In this document: piece by piece, positions 54,050 through 64,000 of the stretch | Layout of the letters: each line of letters starts with the position of its first letter | Position numbering within the stretch: the first letter of the stretch is position 1 | DNA from: Trichobilharzia regenti | Lineage: Eukaryota > Platyhelminthes > Trematoda > Strigeidida > Schistosomatidae | Direction: 5' to 3' | DNA length: 64,000 nt | NCBI GenBank assembly: GCA_944472135.2 | Contig: OX235270.1 | Location: 144,413,632 to 144,477,631, forward strand | Made by a program: the position numbers and the translations under genes | Notes under the pieces: model-generated | The model's input: the letters and a program-made list of their open reading frames with translations, nothing else | Told to the model about the DNA's origin: nothing | Databases searched by the model: none

Positions 54050-54720
54050 AGACGAGCACACTCTTCGATAACGGATAAGAAAGAAAAAGAAGAAGAAATA
54101 TCAAACATCACCGAGACTCTCAAGCAAAATAACTATCCAAACAACTTCATCAAAAAAATCACACTGACATTAAGTATGGTGGAAAACGTATTCAGAAAAC
54201 ATGGACCTCAACAGTCGTTATTCCATGTAGAACAGAGATGTCAGACGATATCAGAAGAGGAGTACTCAATAAGCACGACATCAGAGTTCTCTTCAGAGCA
54301 TCAGACACACCACGAAACATATAGAAGACCAAATCCCTAAACATTCTCCTTCTAATTGTGTCTATAAAATAAAATGCTTGGAATGTGATGCGATATACAT
54401 TGGACAAACATCGCTAGATAGAAATCAAAATCGTAACAAATGAACACCGTAGAGCATCTGTTCTACCACCGAGAAATCCGGTTGAACTAGAAAAGTTTGA
54501 AAAATCATCAGCCATAGCCTGTCTACACGCTATAGAATCAGTCCACAAAATTGATTTTGATAATACTGGAATAGTCCAGGAAAAGCATTTCAGAAATCAC
54601 AAAGAACGTCTAATATCAAAAGCACTCCATATCATATGGAATCAAAATTGTCTATATAGGAATGATGGACTAAAACAGAATTTGACCTCGTTACAACGCT
54701 CCCCTCCTCCATGAAATGAC
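54050..54720 (+). pseudogene. Penelope-like RT linker and GIY-YIG endonuclease
   Basis: Frames give RRAHSSITDKKEKEEEISNI and LKQNNYPNNFIKKI (the linker after RT), then after a stop CVYKIKCLECDAIYIGQTS, the GIY-YIG motif with the Cys pair typical of Penelope tails. EHRRASVLPPRNPVELEKF and SAIACLHAIESVHKIDFDN follow in another frame. Several stops and shifts; not functional. Confidence 0.78.
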
Positions 54721-55087
54721 AAAATCAACACGAATGTGATAAGCAATTTCACTATGTAAACACACACTACTTTTCAGGATTTCATCATGAGCTGACATTA
54801 GTTAGAGAACACACTACTTTTATAATTTTACACACTGATCAAATCCAACAATCTACACTTGATTTTGTTATCTTTACCAACTGACCAACTTGACAACGAA
54901 AAGTGACCCCATACTGGGGAATGATGATCAAATTAGTAAACTTTGTTTTGATATCAAAACAGATACACTATTTATTACCTTTGATATTTAGTTTAGTGAT
55001 CTTCATTGTTATTTTGACTTCCAATATGTCCCTTTAACTTGACCTAGGTCTATTTTTTCACCCCCTAACTCTTTGTGCATTCTCATC

Positions 55088-55330
55088 CTAACAACCCATG
55101 AATATGTCAGCTATCATTGGTGAGATAGGCGATCCCATAGCTACTCCTTCATTTTGTTGGTATATTTTTCCTTCAAATGTAACATATGTTGTTGTTAGAC
55201 AGAATTCCACCGCTTTTATTATGTCTTCAACAGAAAAGTGTGTCCAGTCTTTAAGGCCATCATCTTCTTTTAGTCTCGTTTTCAGTGCATTTATGGCATT
55301 CATGGTCAACCAACAGAAACACAAGTTCAC
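55088..55330 (-). pseudogene. Penelope-like RT palm fragment
   Basis: 80 residues: LKTRLKEDDGLKDWTHFSVE, CLTTTYVTFEGKIYQQNEGV and AMGSPISPMIADIFMG, as expected for the palm just before the catalytic YxDD, which is missing. Between it and the plus fragment lie about 340 bp (54740-55083) of AT-rich sequence without recognised features. Confidence 0.78.
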
Positions 55331-55545
55331 AACAATTCAGATAAAAAATTCATCTAGAGCTGCACATACACTATGGGACAAAAACCACAATATCCATTGG
55401 AACAATGTTTGTATTCTTAAGTTGAATATGAACAGATGCCAAGAGAGAGACTAATAACGACGGAATCTATATTCATTGAGGTCACACGCTGGATACATGT
55501 ACCAAATATGGCTCAGCAGAACACCTGGATACAAAAACATGAATT

Positions 55546-58390
55546 GTGTGTCTGAGTAGAAATCATTAATGTGTGAATTAAAAAAAAACAATGCCAACAG
55601 CTGGTGTGATCACGGGGAGTAATTTTGCTCTAAATAATACCAGAAAAATAAACTTATAATTTTGTGTACACTATTGAAATATAATTGAAATTTGTTTGAC
55701 CTATTCTACAATGCTCAAACTTTTACTGACATTAATTCTTCGATATTTTTTCCTGTACCGTTTTCTGTATACATCGTTTGTAACGTTTGTTTTTATTAAT
55801 GTTGTGGTGGTATGATACAGACAATGTGTTGCAACGGAATATTATTCTTGCATATTCCTACTAGCATTAGCAACAGAACACTATAGATATTTGAATATTC
55901 TATTTCATGTCGTTTAATGTAAGCCAAAATCACACGCTCAGTGTTGATTGATTAAAGGATATAAAACTGCGTATAGATATAAATAGCTGTTTGATCACTT
56001 GAAGAAAATATCACCTTGGCTTCTGTGTCTTGACTTCTTTTGTTACAAAATGTTTTAAGCATCACAGCAGTTACGATGGACGAGTTGTTCACCTAGGAAA
56101 TAAAACTGAACACATCTGAAATATTACAATAATCTAGTTTTTGTGGTGTTGCAGTTTGATTATGCATTTTTGCTGTACAGACTTACTATTTTACACATAG
56201 GCTTCCATTTATGCATACAAAATACTCGTCCAGTTGCATCTTCATTACGAACAGACGTCAGTTCGTGAGATAATTGAAAACCATGGAGAACTGAATGGCT
56301 GTTTCGTTCAGCTTTGTGACTCTTTCATAGTGTACTCTCATGACCCCCAACAGGAATCAAAACCGGGACTTTCAAGTTATTAAAATAAACGCTTTCACTT
56401 TTCAACCTCCTTGGATGGGATCTAAAGACGTCTGAATTCTATCTAACTGGGCGAACTCGTGATATAGCGCTGCTCTCACCAATTACCCTTCATCTTTATA
56501 TGCCGTTTGTTGCTGACAACCAACTTCGTAAATTATTTCTCATATTAGTCAACTTTTGTTTTTAACTCACCATTGTTACATTTCGACAAATCTTTGCTAT
56601 TTTGTCGACATCTTAATTATTTTACAAATATAATTTCATCAATAAATTTTAAGGAGAGACTGATTTTTTTTATTACCTTAGAATATTTCTAGGCCAAATG
56701 GTCTAGTGAATCACAATTCACCGTTTGAAACAAGGGATGGTAAGTTTGAGTTTCAGTGGGTACAGCATCACCCACTGCCGGGTTGGAGGTACATGCAGCT
56801 GAAACGTGACAAATAGATGGGAAGAAATGCGTATCCTGGATTCAACTGATAGTCACTATCTATCAAATAGAATAGTTTAAGTTAACAGTATTGACCTGAA
56901 GGTGTCAAGCATTTATTTGTGTCACTTAGAAACTGTCTAATAATGGAGGAGGGGGTTTATGCCACTGACTGCTGTAAAATCAGTATTATTTTCTAGAACA
57001 AATAGATAGTACCATTGTGAAGTGAATTCGAAGTGTTGAGGTAACTGACTGATTTCAGGGCAGATTTCTCAACGAAGCAATATCACTTAGAGGATCACCG
57101 GAGACCAAAAACCACAGCAGAGCTATTTTCCCTTAGCCTGAGGCACTTCAACAGCGCACAATCTTAGTAACGTGTCTCATAGAATAAAGTTGCTTTTCAT
57201 TCCTCAATAGCTCTCAATGACTCTTTAAGTGATATTATTCATCACTGTACTACCTAAAACACGCTAAGGCTTTGTATGGGATTTTATGAAGTACTTTGAC
57301 TGAACTCTGCGTAGTACCTGATGCTATGAGTCTGCGCCAAACAGAGGACTTAACACACTATACTCGTTACTTACCAGGTGGTGTTTAGTCAGAGTGTTCA
57401 TTAGATTCAGACAGGAGACTAATCAAGCACCTGAATTGCTCAGCCATAATGTCTGTGAATTAAGCACTGGAAGATAAGGGGCTTGAATCTCAGAGAGGAC
57501 ATAATTTCGTCAAGACTGCAGATATATCTTGTTGACGAGTATCAGCAGGCATGAAACCTAGGTACGAAGCTTCCTGACGATTGCCTTCAACAGTTTAATA
57601 TCTACTTTTTACAAAGCAACTGACACTAAGTTTCAAAATCAGCGTTCACTGTCATCATCCTTAGTAAAATTTTGTAAAAGCCAAGGCCCTCCTGTGGGGT
57701 ACTGCGTAGTGTTGAAGCAGTTCCCAAACTACTTCTCCATAAACGCATGGAGATAGATAACATGATAAGACAATGAAAGCTTCCTGGTAATCGTACAGTC
57801 AGGTGAAATATACATGACTACACTTATTTCGACTTTTCAGTCTATCACCATTCATGTCAGACAAAAGCAGCTCGTTATTTGAAAAGTTTACTCTATTCCA
57901 TGTCATGTTTCTTTGTCTATGGATTTCGGTGAATAAACACAATGCAAACTTTCAATAAACAATACGCATGCGTGTACGGAAATGTTTGCATAGAATGAAA
58001 ATAGGACAACAGCAATAAATTCACTTTCTAACTCAAATATTGTCTCATAATTTCACTTCTTAAAGACTTTTCTGGTTTAAATAACTGAGGCATTTTCAAA
58101 ATGACAGATAACAACGCAGACACGAATGCCTTGGAATGGCAAAATAGCATGTTACTTATTTATGCAGACATGTCTAGAAGTCTATGGTGCGGTTATCTTA
58201 CTAGTATTATTTTAATGTCAAATTTTAAGCTCAGACTGGAAAAGAAAACTAAGCTATGGCTGGAAGACTGTCATATGATTAGAATTTTAGATGGCAGACA
58301 CATCAAAGTGTTTTGCGTCATTTCAACTGTCTTAAAAATTCTAATTCTATGTTATTACCATTAGGATTGAATGTGTAGACAAACGATGTA
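55546..58390. other. No recognised gene
   Basis: About 2.8 kb with no recognised family. The block 56700-56880 (ATCACCCACTGCCGGGTTGG) has a less AT-rich, repeat-like look. An 87-residue open frame at 58101-58364 has no recognised motif; I do not call it a gene. Confidence 0.4.
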
Positions 58391-58399
58391 TTCAGTCAA

Positions 58400-59150
58400 A
58401 TGCCTTCACCATGAATATGTAGATATATGTGTGTTTAGAGTGGAGCACAGGACTTAACCAGCACACTTCATTTTCATCCTGTTCTCCATAGTCCTGTTTA
58501 GCTGGTTTCTGGATAGTCCGTAAGCTCTCGCTTCCTCCTGAATACACGTTCTCCTCCGTGTCAAACTCCGACACATGTCCGACTCGTCATTTTCCATTAA
58601 GGTTTCAGTTGACATTCTGCTTCATTCCTTATATCACTTAACGATCTCCTTAGCGTTGCTGCGAGACATCTCCGTTTGCTTCTGCATAATTGTTCAGCAA
58701 TAGGTTTCCGGCTGGTTCTTTGGCAGATTTAATTGTTGTCAATCCTTTCTGGCGATTTTATCTTCAGTATGGAGTCAATGAGGTCAGCTGTTGATAAAAG
58801 TCTTCAGTGGCCTGTTGAAAATGCTTTTCATGACACGCCGACCAAGTTTTTGATCCATATATAGAAGAACTAACTAACCAACCTGAAATTTGTGTTGAAA
58901 ATCCAAATCTTGTTGTTTATGCAACCGAGCGCGGAGGATTCGCAAACTGGTTTCAGGTTGATGAAGGCGTATCTTGCCTTTCCGATAGTAGCTGGCTTTT
59001 ACGTCTTCATCCGTTCCAACTACCTGTGGTTGAAACGATGCTTCCTAGATGAGTCAAAGAGTCTATCTCGTTGATGATGACTGGTGCTGGTTGTTGTTGT
59101 TGTTGCTGCTGTTGGCTGGCTGGTTATCTTCATCACCTCCATCTTCTCTA
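58400..59150 (-). pseudogene. RTE/SR2-like LINE fragment, heavily decayed
   Basis: On the minus strand, frames near 59080-58880 give DSLTHLGSIVSTTG, then pieces corresponding to KARYAFINLKPV and LHKQQDLDFQHK, the 'x-x-L-G-S-I-V' block and 'N-T-x-V' region downstream of an RTE palm. Further left only scattered matches remain. A GTT/GCT run at 59093-59125 borders it. Confidence 0.5.
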
Positions 59151-59229
59151 TGCTTCACTTACAGTCCAGTTTTCGCTGCCCCTTCTGTCAGTTTGTTGGT
59201 TTTCGCTCGCAAGTGTTCGGGTTTTTATC

Positions 59230-59902
59230 TTGTTGTAATACTTGCACAAGTACTATACTACTTGCATACTTGTAACCACTAACTCTCATTTCTAATAGTT
59301 ATGGTTAATCAAAGTAAAAAGCGACGAATCCATTCCCCTGTAAAGCTGGTGTCTAATTTAACGTCCTTGATTGTTACATCAAGCAACACACCCCCTACAA
59401 ACGGCTATAGTGAGTCACATAACTCACTTGTATGCCGTAAGCGTCGAGCTGGAACTGAGGATAAAACTGTACTGACAGCTAGTATTAGCACTACTCCTAA
59501 AAATTCAGTACCCTCTGCTCATACAAACCCCCCTTCACCTTATGTGCTTATCGAAAAACTCCAGCCATCAAGCTCTTTTTCAGCACTATCTTCAGAAATA
59601 GAACTTCTAAAGTTGTCTATAGGTGAACTTAAGGCTGAGTTAAGGCAAATAAAAAACAGTAAGTCAGTAAATGCTGGAAACATCGAAACCGATACCGAGA
59701 TATCCAAATTATCAGATCAGATCAGCGATATCAGATCGCAGGTCTATGAATTGACACCTCTAACTATCCTCATGAAAACTGTAAACCTTAACAAGCTTGA
59801 CACAGAATCGGTAACTAAGGTAGATAACCTCATTAATTTTGTTACCACAGAAGTAACAAAATGACTCGACGCAAAACTGAGTGCTATTGTCTACAACGTT
59901 CC
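59230..59902 (+). mobile_element. CR1-type LINE family 1, copy 5 (ORF1 5' part)
   Basis: Begins within the leader (TTTATCTTGTTGTAATACTT). ORF1 MVNQSKKRRIHSPVKLV starts at 59301 and is open to 59864, where a CGA-to-TGA change stops it after FVTTEVTK. CR1 sequence continues to ACAACGTTCCG (59892-59902) and then changes to the inverted duplicate. Confidence 0.82.
59301..59864 (+). pseudogene. CR1 LINE ORF1 N-terminus, stopped
   Basis: 187 residues with the family start MVNQSKKRR, the coiled-coil-like IELLKLSIGELKAELRQIK and LNKLDTESVTKVDNLINF. It ends before the RNA-binding region because of a nonsense change. The start codon context supports MVNQSKK as the native N-terminus. Confidence 0.8.
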
Positions 59903-60415
59903 GCCATGCAGATAAAAGTGGCGCAAATGGAGAATTCTGGAATCGACCTCGGCACCATTTGATGCAGTTAAACAACTTACCTTATCTAGTTTTCGCCTCC
60001 ACGATCAAATTTCTTTCCTGTTATAAAACTACGATGAGACTGCTGAAAAATGGAATAAATATATCACTGATCTCAACGTAATACCTCAATAGACTTTAAG
60101 CCAAGGGTGCTGTCCACAACAAAGTTATACAAGAGAATTGACTTCAAGCTTTATTTTTCCCAGATATCCGTATTACATTCATCTGATGTCTGGTTTTTTT
60201 GAATGCGAAGACAATATTTCTATATCTCTTTATGTGCTACACAAACAGACTTTATAGCAGACTGTTCCGACTGACTCTCATGTCAGAGAGAATAACCAAA
60301 CTGTAAATTCATCATACATCAAATTGTGTAATTTATATAATAACTTATCCATGCCTGTACAATTGGTATGTTCCTGCATAAACAGGAAGAAATATATTAT
60401 TAAGGATATTATTAT
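59903..60415 (+). repeat. LINE 3' tail, right copy of the inverted duplication
   Basis: Reverse complement of 36513-37031. Ends CCATGCCTGTACAATTGGTA and AAGAAATATATTATTAAGG. Confidence 0.65.
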
Positions 60416-62495
60416 TAACCATATCGCTTAATTCATGAGTGTAGCTGGAGTAGAGCAGGAATGGCTTACCTTAGGTGAAGCACTTTCTAACGCTGTTAAT
60501 GTAGACTGTGAATAAAAGTGGACCTAGGACACTACGTTGCACAACCCCACTTGAGATCTGCCTAGGATGAGACAATACAGATCCGACTTTGGTTATTTGT
60601 ACTCTGTTGCTTAGAGACGATTTTAATCAGTTCAGCAATGGGTTGTGAATTCCACATGGGTACAGCTTCTCAGAGAGGATACTGTGAGATACCATGTCAA
60701 ATGCCCTAGATATATCGAAGTAGAGAACAACGACTAGCTTACGTGCTTCGCGACTACTAGTGATGCAGTTGAAAGAGTCCAAGTGGCAGGTAACGCAGGA
60801 TCTATTTTTGAGAAATCCGTGTTGAGACCTTGTAACAAGATCTTCCCTAAGTAGGTAGTCCGACGATTGATCTTTGACAACTCTCTCCATTATTCGCGAG
60901 ATAACTGGGATTATATTTACGGGTCTGTAAAAGCGGACGCTTGCCTTATCACCAGATTTGTAATGTGGAATTATGAAGCTAGTTTTCCACTCACTAGGGT
61001 AAGTTCCAGTGTCCATAGATATTGAGAAGAATTTAAGAAGTAACAGGGGTATATCACACCCACTGTTTTTGAAAATTATTGAAGCAAGGCCATCCGGTCC
61101 GTACTAGTGGAAGGTCTAAGGCTTTTAACTGCTTGCTCTATTTAATTGGTTGATGAACACAATGCTTTCAAGGGAAGAGCTAGTAACGGGGGCGGTTTCA
61201 CCAGGCATAAGTGTTTCTAAACTAAACTTTGCAAACCAATCACTGAAACGTTCACAGATGGTGGCAGGCTCATTGTGGATTACTTTGTCGTGAAGTAAGT
61301 AGGGGATTTCCCTCGTCGACTGCATTCGTATTTTAGGAAGTGATGTTAGGTTATAAACTTTGGAGGTACTTTCAACTGCCGTTAACTCTTCGTCGAGGTC
61401 CTTTTGAGAGCGTAGGCGCTTGATAGATTCAAGAGACTCGTGGATTGAGAGCAGTAGTGATATATATCCTTAGTGGAATAGTACTGTTTCTTCAGCTTCC
61501 TTAACTTATTGTGGTGTGCCCTTGGAATATATTCAGCTCGGTGTCTACTTAATTTCACTATTTTCTTATGAGCAACAGTATCTAGACAAAGGGTAACTTT
61601 CCTGTAAAATAGGGACACCACAGCCTCCAGGGAGTCAGTGGTAAAATAGTCATCCCACTGACAGAGTCGAATGAGTTCTTGAACAAATCCCCAGTCTGTA
61701 TATTTGTAACTACGACATATCATGCTTCCTGAATCTTGTTTGTTTCCTGTATTTAGTGGTGAGAAAGGCCGAGAGCAGAGTACCATTCTGTGGTCACTAC
61801 TGGAAAATCTGTTACCAACATAGGTGGAGACTGGGATTGTGTCATGACAAAAAACAAGGTCCAACATGTTGTCACCACGAGTAGGTGTCTTGACGTGTTG
61901 TTGCTATCCGTAGCAGTCGATAATAGCAAGTAATTCGTCGAAGCGTTGGGGGCCGGAACTACTTAACCAATTGAATTCTGGAAGATTGAAGTCCCCTGCA
62001 ATTATTTTGTAATTGGCGCTAAACGAGGAGGCGTGTGCAAACGATTTAGCTAATAACGCATCAGTTTCCTTTGTTGCGCTTGGTGCTCGACAAACACAAC
62101 CTGTGAGAAGTTTGTACTTATCTCCATGTAAGACAACCCAGAGTGAGTCAGGTACCTCGTTCAGCATTTCATCTTCCACCTTACTGACTACAAATGAGTT
62201 ATGTATATATATGAGACATCCTCCATCACGCTTGCAATCTCTGTTTGCACGGTGTACAGTGTAATCATCTATACCTATATGCACATCAAGTACAGAAGAT
62301 GAGCACCATGATTCAGTAATCAGAGCTACAGTAGGCTTGGCGATTAATAATAATGTCCTTAGTTCAGATATCTTATTGATTAAGGAGCGTGCATTAATTA
62401 GCAACATTGTGAATAAGTCACGGGATACTCCAAACTGGCCTTAAATGTCACCATGACCTAAATATATTTGTGCGTCAGCGCCACAAAATTTTTAT
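60416..62495 (-). pseudogene. CR1-type LINE family 2, ORF2, right copy
   Basis: Reverse-complement duplicate of 34657-36500 without the 215-bp deletion. Open pieces 62407-61904 (endonuclease, AGDFNLPEFNW), 61867-61382 (SSDHRMVLC, ARHHNKLRKLKKQY-type linker), 61325-61125 and 61016-60627 (RT with DISRAFDMVSH). RT motif C is lost in the same way (LLYSSYTH). Stops at 61906 and 60626 match those of the left copy. Confidence 0.82.
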
Positions 62496-62496
62496 T

Positions 62497-64000
62497 AATA
62501 ATAATTTCTTTATTCCAAAAACAGTACTCATGATACAGCAAGGAATTTTCAGCATTTCAGTACAATATTGCATCTAATTTACTCAAAAACGACAAAAAAA
62601 TTAAAAATACACAATACATAATAGTAATAAAACGATTGTTGTAGCAGCTACGTAGCAAAATACTGTGTGCCATACGGAGAAAAATATGTATAAAGTACAA
62701 AATTGTAGTAATAATAGTAATACCAACTAATATAAAATAGCAGAGTAACGATTTAAACGATAGAAAGTGTGACACCATAAAATACAGAAAGATGAACGAT
62801 AAAAGGGTCGATTCACTGTGCTAATTACATAGTAACTTGTAAGTTTCACGTCTAACAGAGTCTTCGTCACATAAAGTACGCGCTAAATAGGGTATTGTAG
62901 AATTTCTATACTTAGTAGTACGAGCATATATCTTTTTATATTGACTTCTCGTCCTACCTGATGAGATACAAGGGGACAGGTGTGAATAAAGGGGGTGCAG
63001 AGGGTCTGACAATATAGCCTTTGCCCATTTCGTACAGGAATTTATATGCCTCTCGACTATAGTATTAGCGAGCTCATGCAGTGGCAGACCACAAGCTCTA
63101 CTCACAGCATTTAATACTCTTCGTAATATGATATAATCTTTTTTGAGAAGCCCAGGAAAGATTAATGGAGAGCAATAGAGTACAATAGGTAAAATACAGG
63201 AGTTTAAAAATTGCAAAACTAAAGGTTGGTTGATACCTGATTGTCTTAACTTTTTAATGTAGAAGGTAAGACGAAACATTTTCTTAGAGATAGATAGTCC
63301 AAGGTATTTAATACTTGATTTGGTTTCAATTTCCGTGCCATCTATGCTACAGGGATCATGAGAGTTAACTAGTTCAAGTAAGTCACGTCGATGCTTGAAA
63401 GTAAAGTCAAGCACCTGACATTTGGAAGGATTTAATATAAGACCATTTGACTTGGACCAGTTGTTGATGTCCAACAGAAAGCTATTAAGTTTGGAGCTGT
63501 CAGACTCGGAAGTGATAGGCAGTGATACAGTCAGATCATCTGCATATTTGACAAAGTTAGTTTCGTTTGAATGAGGTAGGTCATGTAGGAAGAAAGAAAA
63601 AAGAAAAGGAGAGAGGACAGCACCTTGTGGAACACCGGATTTTGTAAGCGAGGTAGAAGAAGATTTGCCGTTATATACAGTATACTGCATTCTATCAGAA
63701 AAATAGGAATGCAACCAACTCTTAGCCCAGGATCCTGTTTGTGTCAACGATAGCTTATTTAACGAAAGGCCCCTAGGTACAGAGTCAAAAGCAGATGTGT
63801 AGTCTAAGAAAGCACTACGAACATATTTAGCACCTTTGTCTAAACAAGAGACAACATTGTGATATAAGACAACCGCAGCATCCAAGGTACTTCTACCATG
63901 TTTGTATGCAAATTGTTTAGGATCATTAAAAGGTTTCAAAGCGGGTTCAAGACGAAGTAAAAGTAATTTTTCCATCAATTTTAAAAAGGGGGAAGTAATT
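62497..64000 (-). mobile_element. CR1/Jockey-group LINE, 3' part, running off right edge
   Basis: Minus strand: RT frame from beyond 63978 to 62821, then about 320 bp of 3' sequence ending in AAATTATTATTAAT at about 62497. The tail directly abuts the CR1 family-2 duplicate. Distinct from the other LINE families here. Confidence 0.8.
62821..63978 (-). CDS. LINE reverse transcriptase, C-terminal 385 residues, open
   Basis: Open frame reaching almost to the right edge; the upstream part is outside the window and MMEKLLL is internal. Motifs: FAYKHGRSTLDAAVVLYHNV, SAFLDYTSAFDSVPRG (motif A), KSGVPQGAVLSPFLFSFFLH (motif B) and FVKYADDLTVSLP (motif C with both Asp). The thumb and C-terminus follow: NNWSKSNGLILNPSKCQVLD, SIKYLGLSIS, LNAVSRACGLPLHEL and KYRNSTIPYLARTL. 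No stop or frameshift is visible, so this is the best-preserved RT domain after that of CR1 copy 1. It may be SR1- or Rex1-like, but the exact clade is not settled by eye. Confidence 0.82.
   Translation of the reverse strand: MMEKLLLLRLEPALKPFNDPKQFAYKHGRSTLDAAVVLYHNVVSCLDKGAKYVRSAFLDYTSAFDSVPRGLSLNKLSLTQTGSWAKSWLHSYFSDRMQYTVYNGKSSSTSLTKSGVPQGAVLSPFLFSFFLHDLPHSNETNFVKYADDLTVSLPITSESDSSKLNSFLLDINNWSKSNGLILNPSKCQVLDFTFKHRRDLLELVNSHDPCSIDGTEIETKSSIKYLGLSISKKMFRLTFYIKKLRQSGINQPLVLQFLNSCILPIVLYCSPLIFPGLLKKDYIILRRVLNAVSRACGLPLHELANTIVERHINSCTKWAKAILSDPLHPLYSHLSPCISSGRTRSQYKKIYARTTKYRNSTIPYLARTLCDEDSVRRETYKLLCN

Larger units (their letters stand above)
53590..55545. mobile_element. Penelope-like element in inverted arrangement
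   Basis: Two fragments in opposite orientation, each beginning at the outside with the same terminal block: 53600-53800 plus, and its reverse complement 55330-55530. The block includes ACATGTATCCAGCGTGTGAC and GGATATTGTGGTTTTTGTCC. The plus fragment leads into the RT linker and GIY-YIG (54050-54720). The minus fragment leads into the RT palm (55330-55088). A SINE interrupts the plus fragment. Confidence 0.75.

Noticed and set aside
58101..58364. 87-residue open frame as a host gene
   Set aside because: No recognisable motif and no splice or neighbouring exon evidence; short frames of this size are common by chance in the window.
1..64000. Hammerhead ribozyme, known from some schistosome satellite repeats
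   Set aside because: I looked for CTGATGAG with a following CGAAA core and found none; the CCGATGAG in the gag-only LTR lacks the rest of the core.

Overview
The window looks like repeat-rich nuclear DNA of a digenean flatworm, most probably a schistosome. It is AT-rich eukaryotic sequence. Nearly all recognisable coding capacity is retrotransposon debris of the kinds known from schistosome genomes: two-ORF CR1-type LINEs of the Perere/SR type, an RTE-type LINE, Ty3/gypsy elements with a CWxHH-type nucleocapsid, Penelope-like elements with GIY-YIG tails, tRNA-derived SINEs, and a gag-only LTR element with a DUF1759 (BEL/Pao-type) domain. The genus is inferred from this repertoire; I recognised no host gene. 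Family names are given from memory of protein motifs, and no database was searched.

Layout. 1-2292: gag-only LTR element copy A (minus, runs off the left edge), inserted in CR1 copy 1 (2293-6779, minus), which is itself split by an internally deleted gypsy (4601-6708). 6780-10332: gag-only copy E (minus), its LTR split by a 1-kb insertion (9034-10050), lying in a Penelope-like element (10333-11204). 11205-14970: a dispersed repeat, a gypsy tail and a LINE C-terminus. 14970-21690: CR1 copy 2 (plus), whose ORF1 is split by a nearly complete RTE LINE (16323-20730), itself split by a LINE 3' end. 21691-26178: gag-only copies C (plus) and D (minus). 26179-30450: LINE tail, gypsy LTR relic, SINE unit, CR1 family-2 ORF1 and a gypsy gag fragment. 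30454-34414: the only complete gag-only element (copy B), with both LTRs and a 5-bp target duplication. 34657-37031: CR1 family-2 ORF2 plus a LINE tail, repeated inverted at 59903-62495. 37500-41154: CR1 copy 3 with a gypsy copy, a near-identical duplicate of 2298-5634. 41165-43815: two related tandem arrays, 290 bp x4 and 112 bp x13. 43816-48003: sequence without recognised genes, then CR1 copy 4. 48004-53385: LINE C-terminus, LINE tails, dispersed repeat, gypsy integrase and RTE tail. 53590-55545: Penelope-like element in a head-out inverted arrangement with a SINE inside. 55546-58400: nothing recognised. 58400-59150: RTE fragment. 59230-64000: CR1 copy 5, LINE tail, CR1 family 2 and a LINE reverse transcriptase running off the right edge.

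How it fits together. Nesting gives a relative chronology. CR1 insertion was followed by gypsy insertion, internal gypsy deletion and a 3.3-kb duplication, and only then by gag-only copy A, which is present in one duplicate and absent from the other. The gag-only LTR element is the most unusual component. It has 358-bp LTRs with perfect 7-bp terminal inverted repeats, one interrupted reading frame with DUF1759 at the start and a strongly hydrophobic segment near the end, and no protease, reverse transcriptase or integrase. Three of its five copies share the same nonsense codons, so it was probably copied by enzymes supplied in trans.
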